The notes beneath the pieces were generated by a model that saw only the letters and a list, made by a program, of their open reading frames with translations, was not told the DNA's origin and ran no database searches. From Nephrocerus scutellatus (lineage: Eukaryota > Arthropoda > Insecta > Diptera > Pipunculidae), in NCBI GenBank assembly GCA_947095585.1, contig OX352761.1, positions 25,511,777-25,575,776 on the forward strand: a stretch of DNA of 64,000 nt, written 5' to 3'. Position numbers and translations under genes: made by a program. Shown piece after piece: positions 44,101-56,479 of this stretch; within the stretch, counting starts at the first letter, position 1; each line of letters begins with the position of its first letter.

Positions 44101-44330
44101 TATGACAAGATCTGGCCTGCCTGCAGCATATTCCGATATCTGTCACAATTGGCAGTAACTGAATTGCCGGAAATTTTTTCGGAAAAACGTCCCTATAACC
44201 TCACAAAACTGTAACTCTTTTAGGATGAATCTGTGAAACAAAAGCATGCAGTGGTTCGCATGTGTTTTTATTTTTCTGCATCTATAGTGGATAACTTTTA
44301 GGCACTTTTGGTTATTAGAGAAAGAGTGTA
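41151..44330. other. Long gene-free stretch
   Basis: No recognised gene or element. Local features are (CAACAA)n near 41715, AGAAGA repeats near 42118-42132, a (GGTGGC)n tract near 42820-42850 and a (CATCAT)n tract near 43127-43150. It could be intronic or intergenic DNA of the host; I see no splice-linked exons that I can support. Confidence 0.45.
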
Positions 44331-44334
44331 TTTA

Positions 44335-44870
44335 GTGATATCTTGAGGAGATATTAAGAGGGTCTAGACGGGATTTTTAGAAAATCTTAATGGGGTCTTG
44401 CGGGGCTCTTAAGAGGGTTTTAAAGGATTCTTGACGAGTCTTTAGATGGTTTTGGGAGGTGTCTTGAGGGGGTCTTTAGTGGGGTGTTTTGGTGGTTTTG
44501 TAGTGCATCTTAAGGGGCTTTTGAGAGGGTTGTGAGTGGAGTCTTGTGGGGTTTTTACGGGGGGGGGGGGGGGTGTTTAAGAAGATCTTTAGCGGGGTCT
44601 TGACGGGGTCTTAAGGGGTCTTGAGAGGGTTTTGAGAGGATCTTTGGTGGAGTCTTGAGGGGATATTGAGGTGGACTTAAGGGGGTTTTAAGAAGCACTT
44701 TGGGAGCGTTTTAAGGGGTTTTAAGGAGATCTTTTTTTAAGAGAGACTTGAGGAGGAGACTTGAAGGGGTTTTTAAAGGGGGCATGAGGAGGTTTGAAGG
44801 TTTTTTTTTGGGAGTATTTTGTGGTCTTAAGATGGTTTAAGAGGGTTTAATACTGAAAGGGTCTGCAATA
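44335..44870 (+). repeat. Degenerate G-rich minisatellite (GGGGTCTT type)
   Basis: About 530 bp of repeating GGGGTCTT, GAGGGTTTT and GAGGATCTT units of irregular length (about 10-14 bp), with almost no C on the plus strand and a run of 13 G near 44562-44574. It is the reverse complement in composition and motif of the array at 50255-51110. Strong strand asymmetry and repeated G runs make G-quadruplex formation possible. Confidence 0.75.
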
Positions 44871-44984
44871 AGGTTCCTCCTCACATTGAGACCAGAAGAA
44901 TTTTCCTGCTAATGATGTTCTACACCCCAGAAGTTTCGTATGTTTACCTACATCAAAGTACTTTATTAACAACTAGCTTTTCCT

Positions 44985-45240
44985 GGGCGCTCTGCCACCC
45001 GCACACATGAATCCCCGCCTTTCCACGGGAGGTTTGTACTATTGTCTAAACATAAACAAAGTGCCACCTCTATCGTATTCGCACTGTGTGGTCTACCGAG
45101 AATTTGTTAAGACGCATATGCTGTGAAAGTTTCAGATCAATCCGCTGTCTAGTTTTTGAGTTTTAGTGTTGTATTACAATCCAATAGACATTCATTCATT
45201 CATTCATATATATAAAGATTATAGTACGTACGCAGCACAA
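44985..45240 (+). repeat. 3' end of an unclassified interspersed repeat
   Basis: CACACATGAATCCCCGCC and CCACGGGAGG, then AAAGTTTCAGATCAATCCG followed by TAGTTTTTGAGTTTTAGTG, then an (ATTC)n ATATATATAAAGATTA tail. This phrasing (a question-free AAGTTTCA...AATC..TCTAGT block and a tetranucleotide tail) is common at the ends of dispersed insect repeats. No coding sequence is attached. Class unknown. Confidence 0.45.
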
Positions 45241-45479
45241 AAAGCAGCGCAGCACATAGAACACAGTCATTATGATTTTGGTTGTCATGTTCGTACAAAA
45301 CACAGCACAGAAAGCAGCACGGCGAATAGTGCAGCACACAGCACACAGTCAACGCATTCGCTCGACCATTTTATCGTCGACTTTAGCTAATTAGTTAAAA
45401 AATTGGTCGCCACGGCAGGCCTTTTATTTACACTGGATAAAATAAAGCCTTAATAGATATAGCACTTAACCATCACATA

Positions 45480-45715
45480 CAAGCTGCTGGTATAAAGGAC
45501 AGTGGTCGTACCAGTACTTACATATGGATCCGAGACTTGGGTGCTTAGTAAAAAGCATTCGGAGGCCAACCAAGCCTACGCTGGAAGGATGGCGTAGACC
45601 AGGACGCTCAGAGTTAAGGGATGCCAAACTGGATGACATCGTCTCGAAATCAGGACCGGTGAAGAGACTTTTTGTGGAAGGCCAGGACCGGACCCCGGTT
45701 GTAGAGCTAATATGA
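45480..45715 (+). pseudogene. RTE-A C-terminal fragment with internal deletion
   Basis: The plus strand encodes VPVLTYGSETWVLSKKHSE, then jumps to RRPTKPTLEGWRRPGRSELRD. The latter is the tail region RGRPSLRWKDGVDQDA in degraded or shifted form, and it continues to the 3' end. The missing part is about 60-80 codons between the YGSET block and the basic tail. Confidence 0.7.
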
Positions 45716-45719
45716 TGAA

Positions 45720-45860
45720 TGTATAGCCTTTCACCCTAAAAGTCCATTCTAAATATTGGTGAAAGAATTTTTGAAATCGGTTCAGTATTTCCGAAGATTT
45801 CCTCATACACACAAACCAACATTACCTCTTTATAATATTATAGTAAAGATAATTTAAAAA
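45720..45860 (+). repeat. Second interspersed-repeat 3' end
   Basis: CCTTTCACCCTAAAAGT, AAGAATTTTTGAAATCGGTTC, AGTATTTCCGAAGAT, CACACAAACCAA and TTTATAATATTATAGTAAAGAT in order. This sequence style (AAATCGGTTCAGTA...ACAAACCAA...TATAATATTA) recurs as the tail of several insect repeat families. Class uncertain. Confidence 0.4.
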
Positions 45861-46665
45861 TTTGAAAAATTTCTGGCTTACTGGCATAGACCGTAAACTT
45901 CACATAGCCCCAAAGACAAAAAGTCCAGAGACATCAAATCTCACGGCCAATTTACTGGTCAATTTTTAAAGCACGGGTACCCAACTACGACTTCAATAAC
46001 GCGATTGTTTCACCTACTGTGTGACATGTGGTGTCGTCCTATGAAAGCACACATGCTCCAATTTAAATTTTAGCTTTGAATTTAAATTTAAATTTAAATT
46101 TATCTCAAAAATATTCAGTCAACATGGTCCGGTAACAATCTCCATTGACTGTGACTGCGTTGCCAGCATCATTAAAGAATAAATATGGGCAATGACCCAC
46201 ATCCAGCATGAAACATACACCCAACAGTCTATTTTTGTGGATGTAATGGCATTTCGTGAATGGGTTGGTGTGTTGCCCAATATTATTATTTATTACTAAC
46301 AAATAGTTGCTAAGATTCTCGTTTGGTTAATAAATAATTTTTTTGGCTTAAAAATGTGACTTGCCAAACATGAATTTTTTACTAACTAACAAATTATTAG
46401 TAAGCCATCGCTTCATCGGTGAGAATGATTTTACAAATAATTAGGACTGAAGTTACATCGCAGCCTCGCAGCCGATGGTCATTCGGTTTCAGTTCTTGGG
46501 TCAAAGCGATCTTGTAGGGATACAGGCCCTAGTGATTGCGAAGATTTGCCACAAACTGGTCACAGAGATGGGCATCTCTCCTGAGATCGGCGCGGAATCG
46601 ACAAATTTGGGACCTTACTTACACTCGTTGCTGCAGTCGCAATATTGAGTTTTTTGTCTCGTCAA
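45860..46665 (-). pseudogene. Tc1/mariner-type transposase remnant (DUF4817-associated kind)
   Basis: Minus-strand pieces in order are an IPRRSQE-type N-terminal block near 46605, LYPYKIALTQELKPNDHR near 46500-46550, KIILTDEAMAY (first catalytic Asp) near 46430, and the 65-codon open piece from 46302 with VGHCPYLFFNDAGNAVTVNGDCYRTMLTEYF. After it come a degraded QDDTTCHT block (second Asp; usual form QQDGATCHT) and a SLDF...LWGYVK-like block (third acidic site). The central segment near 46300-46430 has many stops. An (AATTTA)n expansion near 46075-46100 lies inside the coding remnant. No terminal repeats were found. Confidence 0.72.
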
Positions 46666-46959
46666 CAGGGAAAAATCATCCAAATTTTTCTACCAGACAT
46701 TAAATTTTTCGTAAACAATAAATATAAAAAAATAAATGTGCATAGTGAAATATACACACTTGTAGTTTGATTCAGAAGACGTAGCTGTGTTGCCAGCAAT
46801 ATTTGGTAATCCACCAACTACGGAGGAATTATATAAAACAGTAAGTATAGGTGAGCTGAAACATTGAACAAATCACAGCTATCTTCACACATAGCCGGTA
46901 ATTCCTATTGGAAACATGGGTTCTCCGAATAGAAAATCCTTTTTTGCTCTATGTAACTA

Positions 46960-47045
46960 GTCGTTTGTGCAGCGGGTAGAGCGCTTGACTGAAATATATA
47001 GATAGAGAGAGCGAGGTTTTGGGTTCGAGTGAGACTTTCTAAAGG
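46960..47045 (+). repeat. tRNA-like sequence, possibly a second SINE type
   Basis: CAGCGGGTAGAGCGCTTGACTG resembles the D-arm and anticodon stem of a tRNA. GGTTTTGGGTTCGAGT further on resembles a T arm with B box GGTTCGA. The segment between them contains an inserted ATATATAGATAGAGAGAG run. It is not a good tRNA gene (no matching acceptor stem, disrupted anticodon arm). A degenerate SINE head is possible. Confidence 0.3.
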
Positions 47046-47049
47046 TGTG

Positions 47050-50000
47050 GGTTTAGTTCACATGGGCCCATTAGTATCAATCGATAAGCATTTCTATCAT
47101 CAAAATAATTTACCAAGGCGACTATGTAAAGGTTATAATTGCAGTTCCTTAGACCAGAATAGCTACGTTTTTTTCGCATTCTATGTGTTCCACCCTGCTT
47201 CTAGCTAATCGCACGATATAGATAGCAGAACGTTTATATTAGCCTCCCCAATTTAGCGAAAACACTTACTGTGGCCTTATTTTTTCCAGAAGGATTAACA
47301 AGATTAATTATTTTTTCAAACGTCCGCCTCTAATAAATTAAATCCAATTTCAACCGGTTTTCAAAGAAGCCAAAAATAAAGAAACGTTTTAGAAGTAAAG
47401 ACCTCAAGTCGCTCCTCAAGACACTAAGTGCGAAGAATTCTTATTATTTCAGTTATTTCACGAGTGCGCAATATACTCTTAAAGTAACTGATATAATAGG
47501 AATTAGGTATATAATAGGTAGGATAATGTAGGAAATAATTTGTGGACCTGTGAAGCTTAAAGCGATGGCCAAGACCAAAATAGGAAGAATAACCCCACAC
47601 GACACTTTCCTTAGCAAAGAGCTAAATGGGAAGATCAATCATTCAGTTTACAGAATAAAAGTTAATACCTCATCTACAGAACACAAAAGTCCATGAAAAT
47701 TCCTCATCAGTATGTTGGCTTCCGTATGTCACCATTCTTTAGTGAGTCTCTCTTTCTATTGTCTGATCGGGGCAGTAAATTCCGACGTATTAACGCGCAC
47801 TCGGCGTCTACAATTACGAAACCATTTGCGGCAACAATAATGGCATCAAATGTGCCTCGCGACTGCGTCCATCACTGGATGGATATTGGTAATCATAGAG
47901 TTGGTTTTTTGCCAAACCAACCAACACTCAGTGTGACCGCAGTAACAATTTATTTTATTTGATTATGTGTCGTTTTGCAGCAGGAAAATGTACCCATCAA
48001 CAAAGAGGAAGAAGCATGGACTTTACGTTCCTTGCGTTCGACTCGTATGCAGCAGAGCACACGTTGTCCAATCCATGTGCCAACAGACCTAATGTCACGA
48101 CCTACATTGTAAAGTGCAGTTCAGTCATTTTATGGCAACGCACATACAACGAGTCAGGAAGGACATCAAACACCAGGCCATCATACATCGTAGATCCTTG
48201 GTTAGAATTCATAAAAAGTCAGCTGCTCCCCTGTCATAGGAATCTCACCACCAGCATTTTATAAGGACGGACTAGTACAGCAGCTCTAGATATTCATATA
48301 TGGATGTTCTCTTCTAACAGAATGCTTCTTCCAAAATGGCAACGTCGTCCTTGTGTTCTTTACTGCAAATGTTGAAATTGATACAGACATATAGTCTAGG
48401 CACCTATACTGTATCCATCGAACGAATCTGCGAATTGTTTTGTTTACGGTGGGCGTTCCACAATTCACATGCAAGCATAGTCTCTGCTCTGGCTGCTTAA
48501 TGCATATCCCTGCGTTATGGCTGTATAGCCAAATGCGCAAAATGAATGCGCCCTGCAATGCCAATGCCGCACCGTCATCCACAACATCATTAGCAGGAGT
48601 AGGAAGAGCAGTAAATGCATTTGGCCAAATGGTGTGTGCACACCAAGTCACAAGCCACGCCCTAATGCACACCTTTTGGTCTTTCCACATCAGTGATTGT
48701 GTTGGAAAAAGGTTCAATCGAAATGTTCGATGGAAGTGGTTCGTTTAGTTAGTAAGTGCGGAGTGGGTAGAGAAATTCAGCGAATTTTATTCACTGAGGA
48801 GCAGGCAGCAGCAGGAGAGCACCTCAACGTGTCAGACCAAAATCTACAACTACTCGTAAGCTCCTTGCCAGACCAACAACAAACTTTGAATAGTTTCGAA
48901 AATACACATGTCCTTTTGTGAAAGGAACGTGTCGTTTTCGTCGTCGTCGTCTTCCTCATCGTCATTGTGCATCGCTCGCAAAGGGTGCATCTGATGCATG
49001 CGTGATGGCCATTAATTTTCATGCCCTAAAAATGGCAAAAAGGGGGAACAAATAAAAGTTATAAAAGGTATCGCAACGCATTGGACACCACTGCGCGGCC
49101 GCCTTATACGGAAAGGATATAAATTCTCGTCAATCAGGTGATATCGCTCGGCATCATCATATTGTCGAATGGCCAAGCGTGCCGCGAACGGACCCTAAGA
49201 CAAGAAAAACAAATAATAATGGCGATGGCGGGCGATGGTAATGGCGACGGCAAAGTCCAGCTAAATTCTAAGATATTGAAAAGGCGGTTGCTGTACCACG
49301 GCATGCTCCCATATAGAACTGTAATATACACTATCCGTCGGTTGTTTCTGCTTTGGTGGCAATTGCTTGCGCGTGCGATTTACACATATTTCTGACCCGG
49401 AAAAGGCTTGGCAATTCGTGAATCATGCGGTAAGCGCTCACTTTCAAAATGCATATCTTTACCAGAGTCGGAATGCTTCTCATATCGCGTCGTATAGTCT
49501 GCTTATTCAGGAGCACACTATGTGGCCTTGTAGTATTAGTAGCAGCAGCACTTGTGACTGCTGTGGAATGTCGTTAACATCCTTTTCTGCTCTGGTGAAT
49601 AGGAATTCATTCCATACTATTTGGAGCGAACACAAAGAGAGAAATTAAAAAAAAGGGACAAACCTTTTATGAGATTTTTGTGTTAATTATTTTCTGAGCA
49701 AGGAAGTACCTACACATTATTTGTTCTTTTTGATTTCACTTTCGATTTCGCCTGACCAGGAATCATTTTGTACATCACATATGGACTGGAAGCTTTATGA
49801 GTTGTCTCTTGTAACAATGAACGGCGACAAAAATGAACTAAAAGCTTGTCCGGTTTGTTTAAAGCGAGTTTGAAAACAGATGGCCAAGTGGCGTGTTTTT
49901 GATCAAAAAACTGGTGATGATTAGAGTATCAGACAAAGTACTCACACAGATGATATCAGATTATTATCAATTGTGCCATGTAATCAGAAAGAACGTAGGA

Positions 50001-50254
50001 CGTAGCGGGAAGGAATGTCGTAATAGAAAAGTTTATATATACAGGAAGTACTTAGAAGAAGATTTCCGCAGATCAACAACAAAGAAAACGTCGGTTGATA
50101 CGGTTTATAGTGTATGGTGGCATTAACCATGAAAATCCATGCTTCCATGGTCAGAAAACCATCAGCGTTGTTTGTTTACGCGTCAGACAACAAAACAAAT
50201 AAAAAACAGTGCGTGTAACTTTTACGCGTAATTGAAATGAAACTTCTTTGAAGT
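47050..50254. other. Gene-free stretch; unexplained overlapping frames at 48286-48748
   Basis: No protein that I recognise. At 48286-48748 a 143-codon minus-strand frame and a 102-codon plus-strand frame overlap almost completely in locally GC-richer DNA; the minus frame is unusually long for this window. (CGT)n occurs near 48938-48952. A short frame at 47453-47638 on the minus strand is hydrophobic but has no context. Confidence 0.4.
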
Positions 50255-51110
50255 TGTGGGCAAAAAGATCTCCATAAGACCCTAAATGGACCATCATAAG
50301 ACCCCTATGACCCCCAAAATAATCATAAAAAGACCTCCGAAAGTCCCTTAAAAGAATGATAAAGGATCCCCTCAAACTATTTAAGACCCCTAAAAAGACC
50401 CCAAAAGACCCTAAAAAACGGCGAGAAATACCCCCAAAAACCCCAAAAGACCCTCAAAAGACCTGCAAAAGACCTTCAAAGACTCCCCAAAATACTCTCA
50501 AAAAAGACCCACAAAAGGCCGACAAATACCCCAAAAGACCCTCAACAGATTCCCAAAAATACTCCCAAAAGACCATCGTAAAGGCCCCCAAAATACCCCC
50601 AAAAGACCCTCGCAAGAAACCCAAAAGACCTCCAAAAGACCCCCAAAAGAATCTCAAAGGGCCTACAAAATACTCCACAAAATATCCCCAAAAGACACCC
50701 CAAAATACCGCCAAAAGATCTTCAAACGACTCCCCAAAAGACTTTCAAATTACCTCCAAAAGACTCTTCAAAATACCACAAAAGGACCACCAAAAGACCG
50801 CTAAACGACACCCCAAAATACCACCAAAAGACCTTCAATGACTCCCCAAAAAACCTCCCTAAGACCCTCACAAGACCCCCAAAATACCCCCAAACAGACT
50901 CTCAAAAGACACCCCAAAATAATACCAAAAGACCTTCAAAAGACTCCCCAAAAAAGCCCCATAAGATCCTCACAAGACCCCTCCCAAACCCCCCAAAAGA
51001 TCCCTAAAAGACCCCAAAAAGACTCCCAAAGGACCTTCAAAAGACTCCCCAAAATACACCCAAAGAAACTCTCAAAGGACCTCCAAAAGACCCACAAAAT
51101 CGCAAAACAA
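50255..51110 (+). repeat. Degenerate C/A-rich minisatellite (AAAAGACCCC type)
   Basis: About 850 bp of AAAAGACCCTC, AAAAGACCTTC and AAAATACCCCC units, mostly 11-12 bp, nearly free of G on the plus strand. It is the same repeat family as 44335-44870 in the opposite orientation. The lack of stop codons in the motif leaves 161- and 94-codon frames of Lys/Pro/Asp/Gln repeats; these are artefacts of composition. Confidence 0.8.
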
Positions 51111-51179
51111 AATTATTTTTGATACCTTACTTATCCTCACCGCCGATATAGTATATTACAGAACGAGCAAGGAAAGTGG

Positions 51180-52335
51180 AGTTTATCGTGCGAGGTCGAA
51201 GCTCTAACGGCAATCTAACGATTTCTTCCCTGCTTTTGGTATGAAAATCACTCGCACTTTCTTTCAGCACCTTGTAGCGTATTCTAGGCTATATCTGGCT
51301 TTGTAGAGTCTTACGAGTATAGTTCCTATTATATTTATGCCACGCTGCAGAAGGATCGCGTATATCCCATCTCCACCTGGAGATTTGTATGGTCCGAAGG
51401 AATTTACTGCCCAGCGAACTCCTTCAGTGGTGAATATGCTATTAGAGCGCCTGTGGGACTCGGATGTGGATGTGAGTTAATGTCCTCGATTTCTTTTCGG
51501 TTGCTTACATAGTATTAGACAATTGGGTAAATGACTTTTTACTAAGCCCTCAAGAGTTTCTTGTCTCGTGGTTGCCAGTTCACCGTTTGGTGTTCTGACT
51601 GAACCAAGTGGATTTTTGTGATCAATGGAGAGAGCTTTGTGTAGTCTACATGCTGTTAGCAGCTTTTCATAACTTTCACAGAATTCTCTCCAGCTGTTTC
51701 CATTGCTATTTCTTAATGCAGCGTTGTATTTTGTTAGAGAAGTTTGGTAGGCCGTCCAAATATTTGTTCGTTTGGCCTTGTTATTGAGTTTCCGAACTTC
51801 TCTACTCTTGGCCTCGAGCTCATGATTCCACCAGGAAACATCTCTTGTGCCTCTGACCCGAGCTGCAGGACAGCTTGTGTGATAGGCATTTGTAATTGCC
51901 TTGGTGAGGACGTTAGCTATGCTATCTAAATCGACAATCGAGCTAATAGTGGTGCTAATGACTGTTGGGAGTTTTAATATTAAAATTTATGTACATATGA
52001 TCGGAGAATGATGCCTCATTCATTACATGCCGTAGGTGCCGTAGCCGTAGGTGAAGTCCAGTACATCTCTCCGTATAGCGTTTATGAATAATTAAGAAGT
52101 TGCTCACCTCTTGTGTTGATATTGGTGCTACCCCAGAGAAGGTGGTGAGAGTTTCCATCGCATCTTATCACAAATTTTTAGTTGTGAACTATCCTTTATT
52201 CTATAAAGCTCTGTCTTATTTCCGGAGGTGGGTCTTCTTCCTCTCTAGGGAAGTAGGTAGCGGCAAGGTTAATGGTGCTACGTCCTTTCGTTATATGCGT
52301 TTCTACGGAGATCACGGTTAGTTCTCTGGAAATTA
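51180..52335 (-). pseudogene. I/R1-type retrotransposon: endonuclease end, linker and RT start
   Basis: A minus-strand ORF2 fragment. It begins near 52335 with INLAATYFPREEEDPPPE and has GEQLLNY and a SFSDHMYINF block, the SDH motif at the end of the AP-type endonuclease. The linker WWNHELEAKSREVRKLNNKAK...NSWREFCESYEKLLTACRL is nearly open. RT begins FGPYKSPGGDGIYAILLQRGI (the usual GPDGI is here GGDGI) and continues RLYKARYSL and KVRVIFIPKAGKKS to about 51180, where it is truncated. It has relatively few stops, so this is one of the less decayed retrotransposon pieces. The RNase H part expected downstream is absent here but similar domains occur at 23320-24505. Confidence 0.82.
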
Positions 52336-55300
52336 ATTGGTTTAAAGATTAAATGTTAAGTGAGTGATGACATAGGTTTGTTGTCATTGGCCTCTCATTT
52401 CTTTTGCTGCAAATCAACTTACACAGTTTATTTGGAATTTCAAATTTTTTTTCATTTTTGGTCTATGTGCCATGTTTTGGCTGCAAGAGTCAGGCAAATA
52501 TTGGCAGTAGCTGCCTTGGATCTATGCAGGTTAATCTGCACACACTTCAACATTATGTGTACTTATTGGGCTTATTTGTCTATCATTACTATAAATAATA
52601 ATAATTGGAATGGGTCAATACAAACGTAAATGACATATAAACTACTAAATTAAACCTTAAATAGAACATAACTTTAACCTGAAAAGCTTATCAGCGGCCG
52701 CTTATGTTAAACTTCGATTGAACGCGCTGTTGTTTTAAGTTTTTTAGTTTTTCTTTTAAATTTCCTTCAGTTTAAGCCTGACCGGAGTGTAAACTACAAG
52801 TATTATGGTAAGTTTTATGGTGTAAGCACATTGTAAACAAATAAATTCATAACTTATGCATCCCGTTCCCTTGTATTCAAGCCCACACATTCAATCAACA
52901 ATTTTGCTAAATCATTAATATTCGCTGCAATTCGTTCAATGTCTGCGATCTTTGAACAATTATGACATCTCCAATTATTAGCAGATATCGCCGGCAACCC
53001 TCCAGTCAAGCCAATTGGCATTCCGAAATTTGTTCCGCCTGCCGTTCATTCGAACCAAATTGAATTGGGAAAAGCAAACTGCAAATGCCCTGCCGCCGGC
53101 TGAGAAAGGATAAATTTCCGCTTACATCTTAGACAATTCGCATGTCTCGTCGTTGTCGCTGCATTTGAATGAGAAGGCAGCCGACGCGTTCGCAGCCTAA
53201 TCCTTATAAATCACACAACAGACAAACATGATGCCTGGCGCATCAATAATTCTCGAAGACAAAACACACACACACGCATATCCAAGAGCATTCAATCAAT
53301 GATGTCGGATGCTGACGTTATTCGGACGGGGAAATTTCCCTATTGAATTAAGACAGAAATGAAGTCAATGACAGGCAGCGGCACAGGACACGCACCGCAC
53401 ATCAGGCACAATAAAGAGACATAGGGTTTGGAGTTTTGCTGTGAGGATTTCTGTATTTCTGACAAAACGCAGAGTGAACACAACTCCTTTTTGCATTCAA
53501 GCGCGAACTACTCGCATATACGAGTTCTAGTATATAACGCACTTCGGAATCCTTGAACACAGGACGCGAGCCACACGCAAAATGATAATGAATGAACGAT
53601 TCGAAATAATAAATCGAAAATTTGTCACTGTCGCTGGTGCTCGACATCAAGACGCCGCCGCCGCCACCGCCGGACGATGACTATAATGGCGGCGTTGCCG
53701 ACGCCATTTCCACCACGACGTATAAGGAAATTCCCTTTTATTATAAATTATTTGTTGGCATTTTTTTGGAAATATTTTATTTGTTTGTTGATTTTATCGC
53801 AAAGCCAAGGAAAAATTAAAGTTTCACACAGAAATTCTGCGGCTAACCCGGTGCGGCAGCAGGATGATGAATGTCCTCACGACGACTTGTACTATGGAAT
53901 GCATGGAATTTGCGTTTTCATATTATCGTTGAAGAGCTGTTCTGTAATGAAATTTATCTGTTTGCGTGAGGCATTCATTTCCCATTGTTTCTCCATCTTC
54001 CGCACTGAGCTGATGGCGGGAGTGAGTTGATTCCATGGAATAATGAGACGGCGTTTAATGTTGGATTATGTCCCGCATAAACATATGTAGACAATCAACA
54101 GAACACATGTTTTGCCGTCCGCAGGTGAGTGGCCAAACAAAAAGCCAAAAGAACAAAAGATGCCCCAACGCCAACACACACACACACACATACACAGACA
54201 CAGCTATAGAACGGATGTGGTGACTTCACTTCACTCCAAGGGAAATTCTTTTCTTCTTCGCTCCTTCATTCTTGAGTTATTATCCAAAAGCGAAATCGAC
54301 GCGGCTTTAAAAAGCAACGCTCGCTGATTGTGGGTGAAACGGCGAACGTCTCAACTAAGGAAGGCGGTTTTCCGCCGCCATTTGAGTTTGAGAGTCTTAT
54401 GCTGCTGCTGCCGTCTCCCTATTGCAGCCCAGATAGTGGATGATGATACTAACACGAGTATAAGAAGATCGCTGGCAATCGTATATCAACTCAACGGACT
54501 GAATTTTGCATAAACAACATTCTTGCGGATAATTTAGTGTCGCATATGAAATAAGTTTATCTGGCGGAAGTATATGGCGGAAAATACAACAACCAACAAC
54601 AATGAAGTCGAAGGAAGTCGGTCGCTCGCTGCAGCGTCATATCATTGCCATCATCATTTCGGCTGATGGGGAGAAACAGGCTAACCTCAAATTCTTTGAG
54701 TGCTACTGGCGCTGTCGCTGGAGCTGGTGCCATTCTTTAAGCGAACTACGAATTGGCATTCTTTACACCTAAACTACTGCTGCTGGCTGGCTGGCTGGCT
54801 GCAAGTCGTCGTCGTCGTCGTCGAATAGAAAATGTAAATTATTTACCTTACTCATGTGTTGTGGCCAGAAACTTCAATGGCATAGCGGCGATGTGTCTTG
54901 AAAATGCCTCCGCCTCACACTGTGTGTGTGTGTTCGTTCGAGTCCCATATAACATGACTGAAGCAAGTTGTTGATATTCCAACAACTAAAAGAACAATCA
55001 CTCACACCCTCCAAACTCATACAAGTCGCGTTTGACATGTACGAGTACGAGTAAAGTACTTCAGGTGGATAGGGTGGGGGACACTTAATAAAGTCACCGC
55101 GCGTTGGATTTAAATTGACATCGCCGTATTTTGTGCGCCGGCGATACGACTGACTCACTCACAGTGTACTTTACTTTATTGTGCGACAACCAATGTCGAC
55201 ACCAAGTTCTTGTTGTTCTATAAACTCTGGATAGACAACATTTTTAAGGGCGCTTCTCGTACCTTGATTTTACAAAGTAAAGGCGATCCACACAAAACAT

Positions 55301-55825
55301 ATCCTGTACATATAATCGTCATTAATAATCAACCCTCGACCTGACCAACGTCCGACGGCGGTCGCTGTCCGAATTATCGCATCATAGACGTCAGACGTTT
55401 ACCCGGATGATGATCCAATGTAAACGTTGCAAGACTGTTTCGGTAAGAGATGAGAAGTGAGATTTTGGGTTGTTGTGTTTGTTTTTTTCCCTCGTCAATG
55501 AACGACTACTGAGATGGTGGGGAGGTCATGCTATGGGATCTAATTTGTCCATCTTCTTTATCATCATCATCCTTATCATCATTTCAAGTAGCATCGCATA
55601 GCAATCGCACTTGTCTGCAGACAAATGTAATAGATGCGTCGGTTCAGGGGAGAGATGATAATCCATGGAACATATGGGTCATTTAATATCCCCCGCAGGA
55701 TTTTATAGCCTGAAGAGAATGTGGTCGATTTGTTTGTGGTTTTTTCCTACACTCCACACGGAAGAATACCAAATGAGTGACCCAAAATGATTCGAACAAC
55801 TCAGGTGATTCCCCTGTCAACTTTT
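52336..55825. other. Long gene-free stretch with microsatellites
   Basis: No recognised gene. It has (GCC)n near 53653-53672, (CA)n near 54174-54192, (GTC)n near 54806-54822 and (TCATCA)n near 55555-55580. Several 60-117-codon frames here are low-complexity or overlapped on the other strand. The sequence looks like low-copy host DNA, perhaps an intron. Confidence 0.45.
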
Positions 55826-55829
55826 GCTT

Positions 55830-56450
55830 ACACTGCGAGTATGATGTGTGTATCATGGTGTACAAAAGTTTCACGTTGTAATCCAGGTCCAGAAATGCGT
55901 CTGCTTCGACAGGGTGTGTCCATAGGGATAGCGGTGTGAGTAACTTCGGATAGGACGGGCAGCTGAATACATAGATGAGCGGTGTTATGTGGTGACGCAC
56001 CACAGTCCGGGCATTGATCGATGATGCATTCACGTAAGCGGTGCATGTAATTATTCAGAAAGGAGCTCCTACTGATCTAAGTTGTGATAATGTTGATCCG
56101 GTTCGTCTGGAGAGGTTTTCCTCGCTTTGATGTATAGGAGAAGGGCGACCACCTAGAACCATATTATTTTGGCGACAATCTTGTGCGGTTCTAACTGAAA
56201 CTTGATGAATGGCGTTTAGGGTCACTTAATAGTCCGCTGGGTCTAGAGGTGCATGTGCAATAAACTGGTTTAACTCTTCGCGGAACATTTGGATATCAGA
56301 TCGGATTTGCCTGGGAGGTGTGTTGAAGGTGAGCAGGTCTCGGTTCGGCTGATCGGATAGGTGGCAGTCCAGTAGGAATTGTTTGGCAAGAAGCTCATTG
56401 TGCTCTTTCACTTTTAGCATTAGGGTTTCTTGGTGGAGATGCTCCACATG
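55830..56450 (-). pseudogene. C terminus of an I/Loner-type retrotransposon ORF2
   Basis: The minus-strand frame from 56447 reads HLHQETLMLKVKEHNELLAKQFLL and then PPRQIRSDIQMF, the conserved region after the RT thumb. After a stop at 56226 come the VLGGRPSPI-like block and the cysteine/histidine tail CPDCGASPHNTAHL...CPSYP, then LTPLSLWTHPVEADAFLDL, the usual protein end. One frameshift lies in the C/H tail near 55950. RT and upstream parts are missing; a plus-strand Jockey begins 30 bp away. Confidence 0.8.
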
Positions 56451-56479
56451 TTACATGCGATGACAACCAGTGCCAGCAA

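Noticed and set aside
45166..45390. 74-codon plus-strand frame
   Set aside because: It runs through (ATTC)n and (CAGCACA)n simple repeats; the peptide is Ser/His/Thr low complexity.
50356..50841. 161-codon Lys/Pro-rich open frame
   Set aside because: It is a translation of the 11-12-bp AAAAGACCCC minisatellite, whose motif contains no stop codons; an 86-codon antisense frame exists for the same reason.
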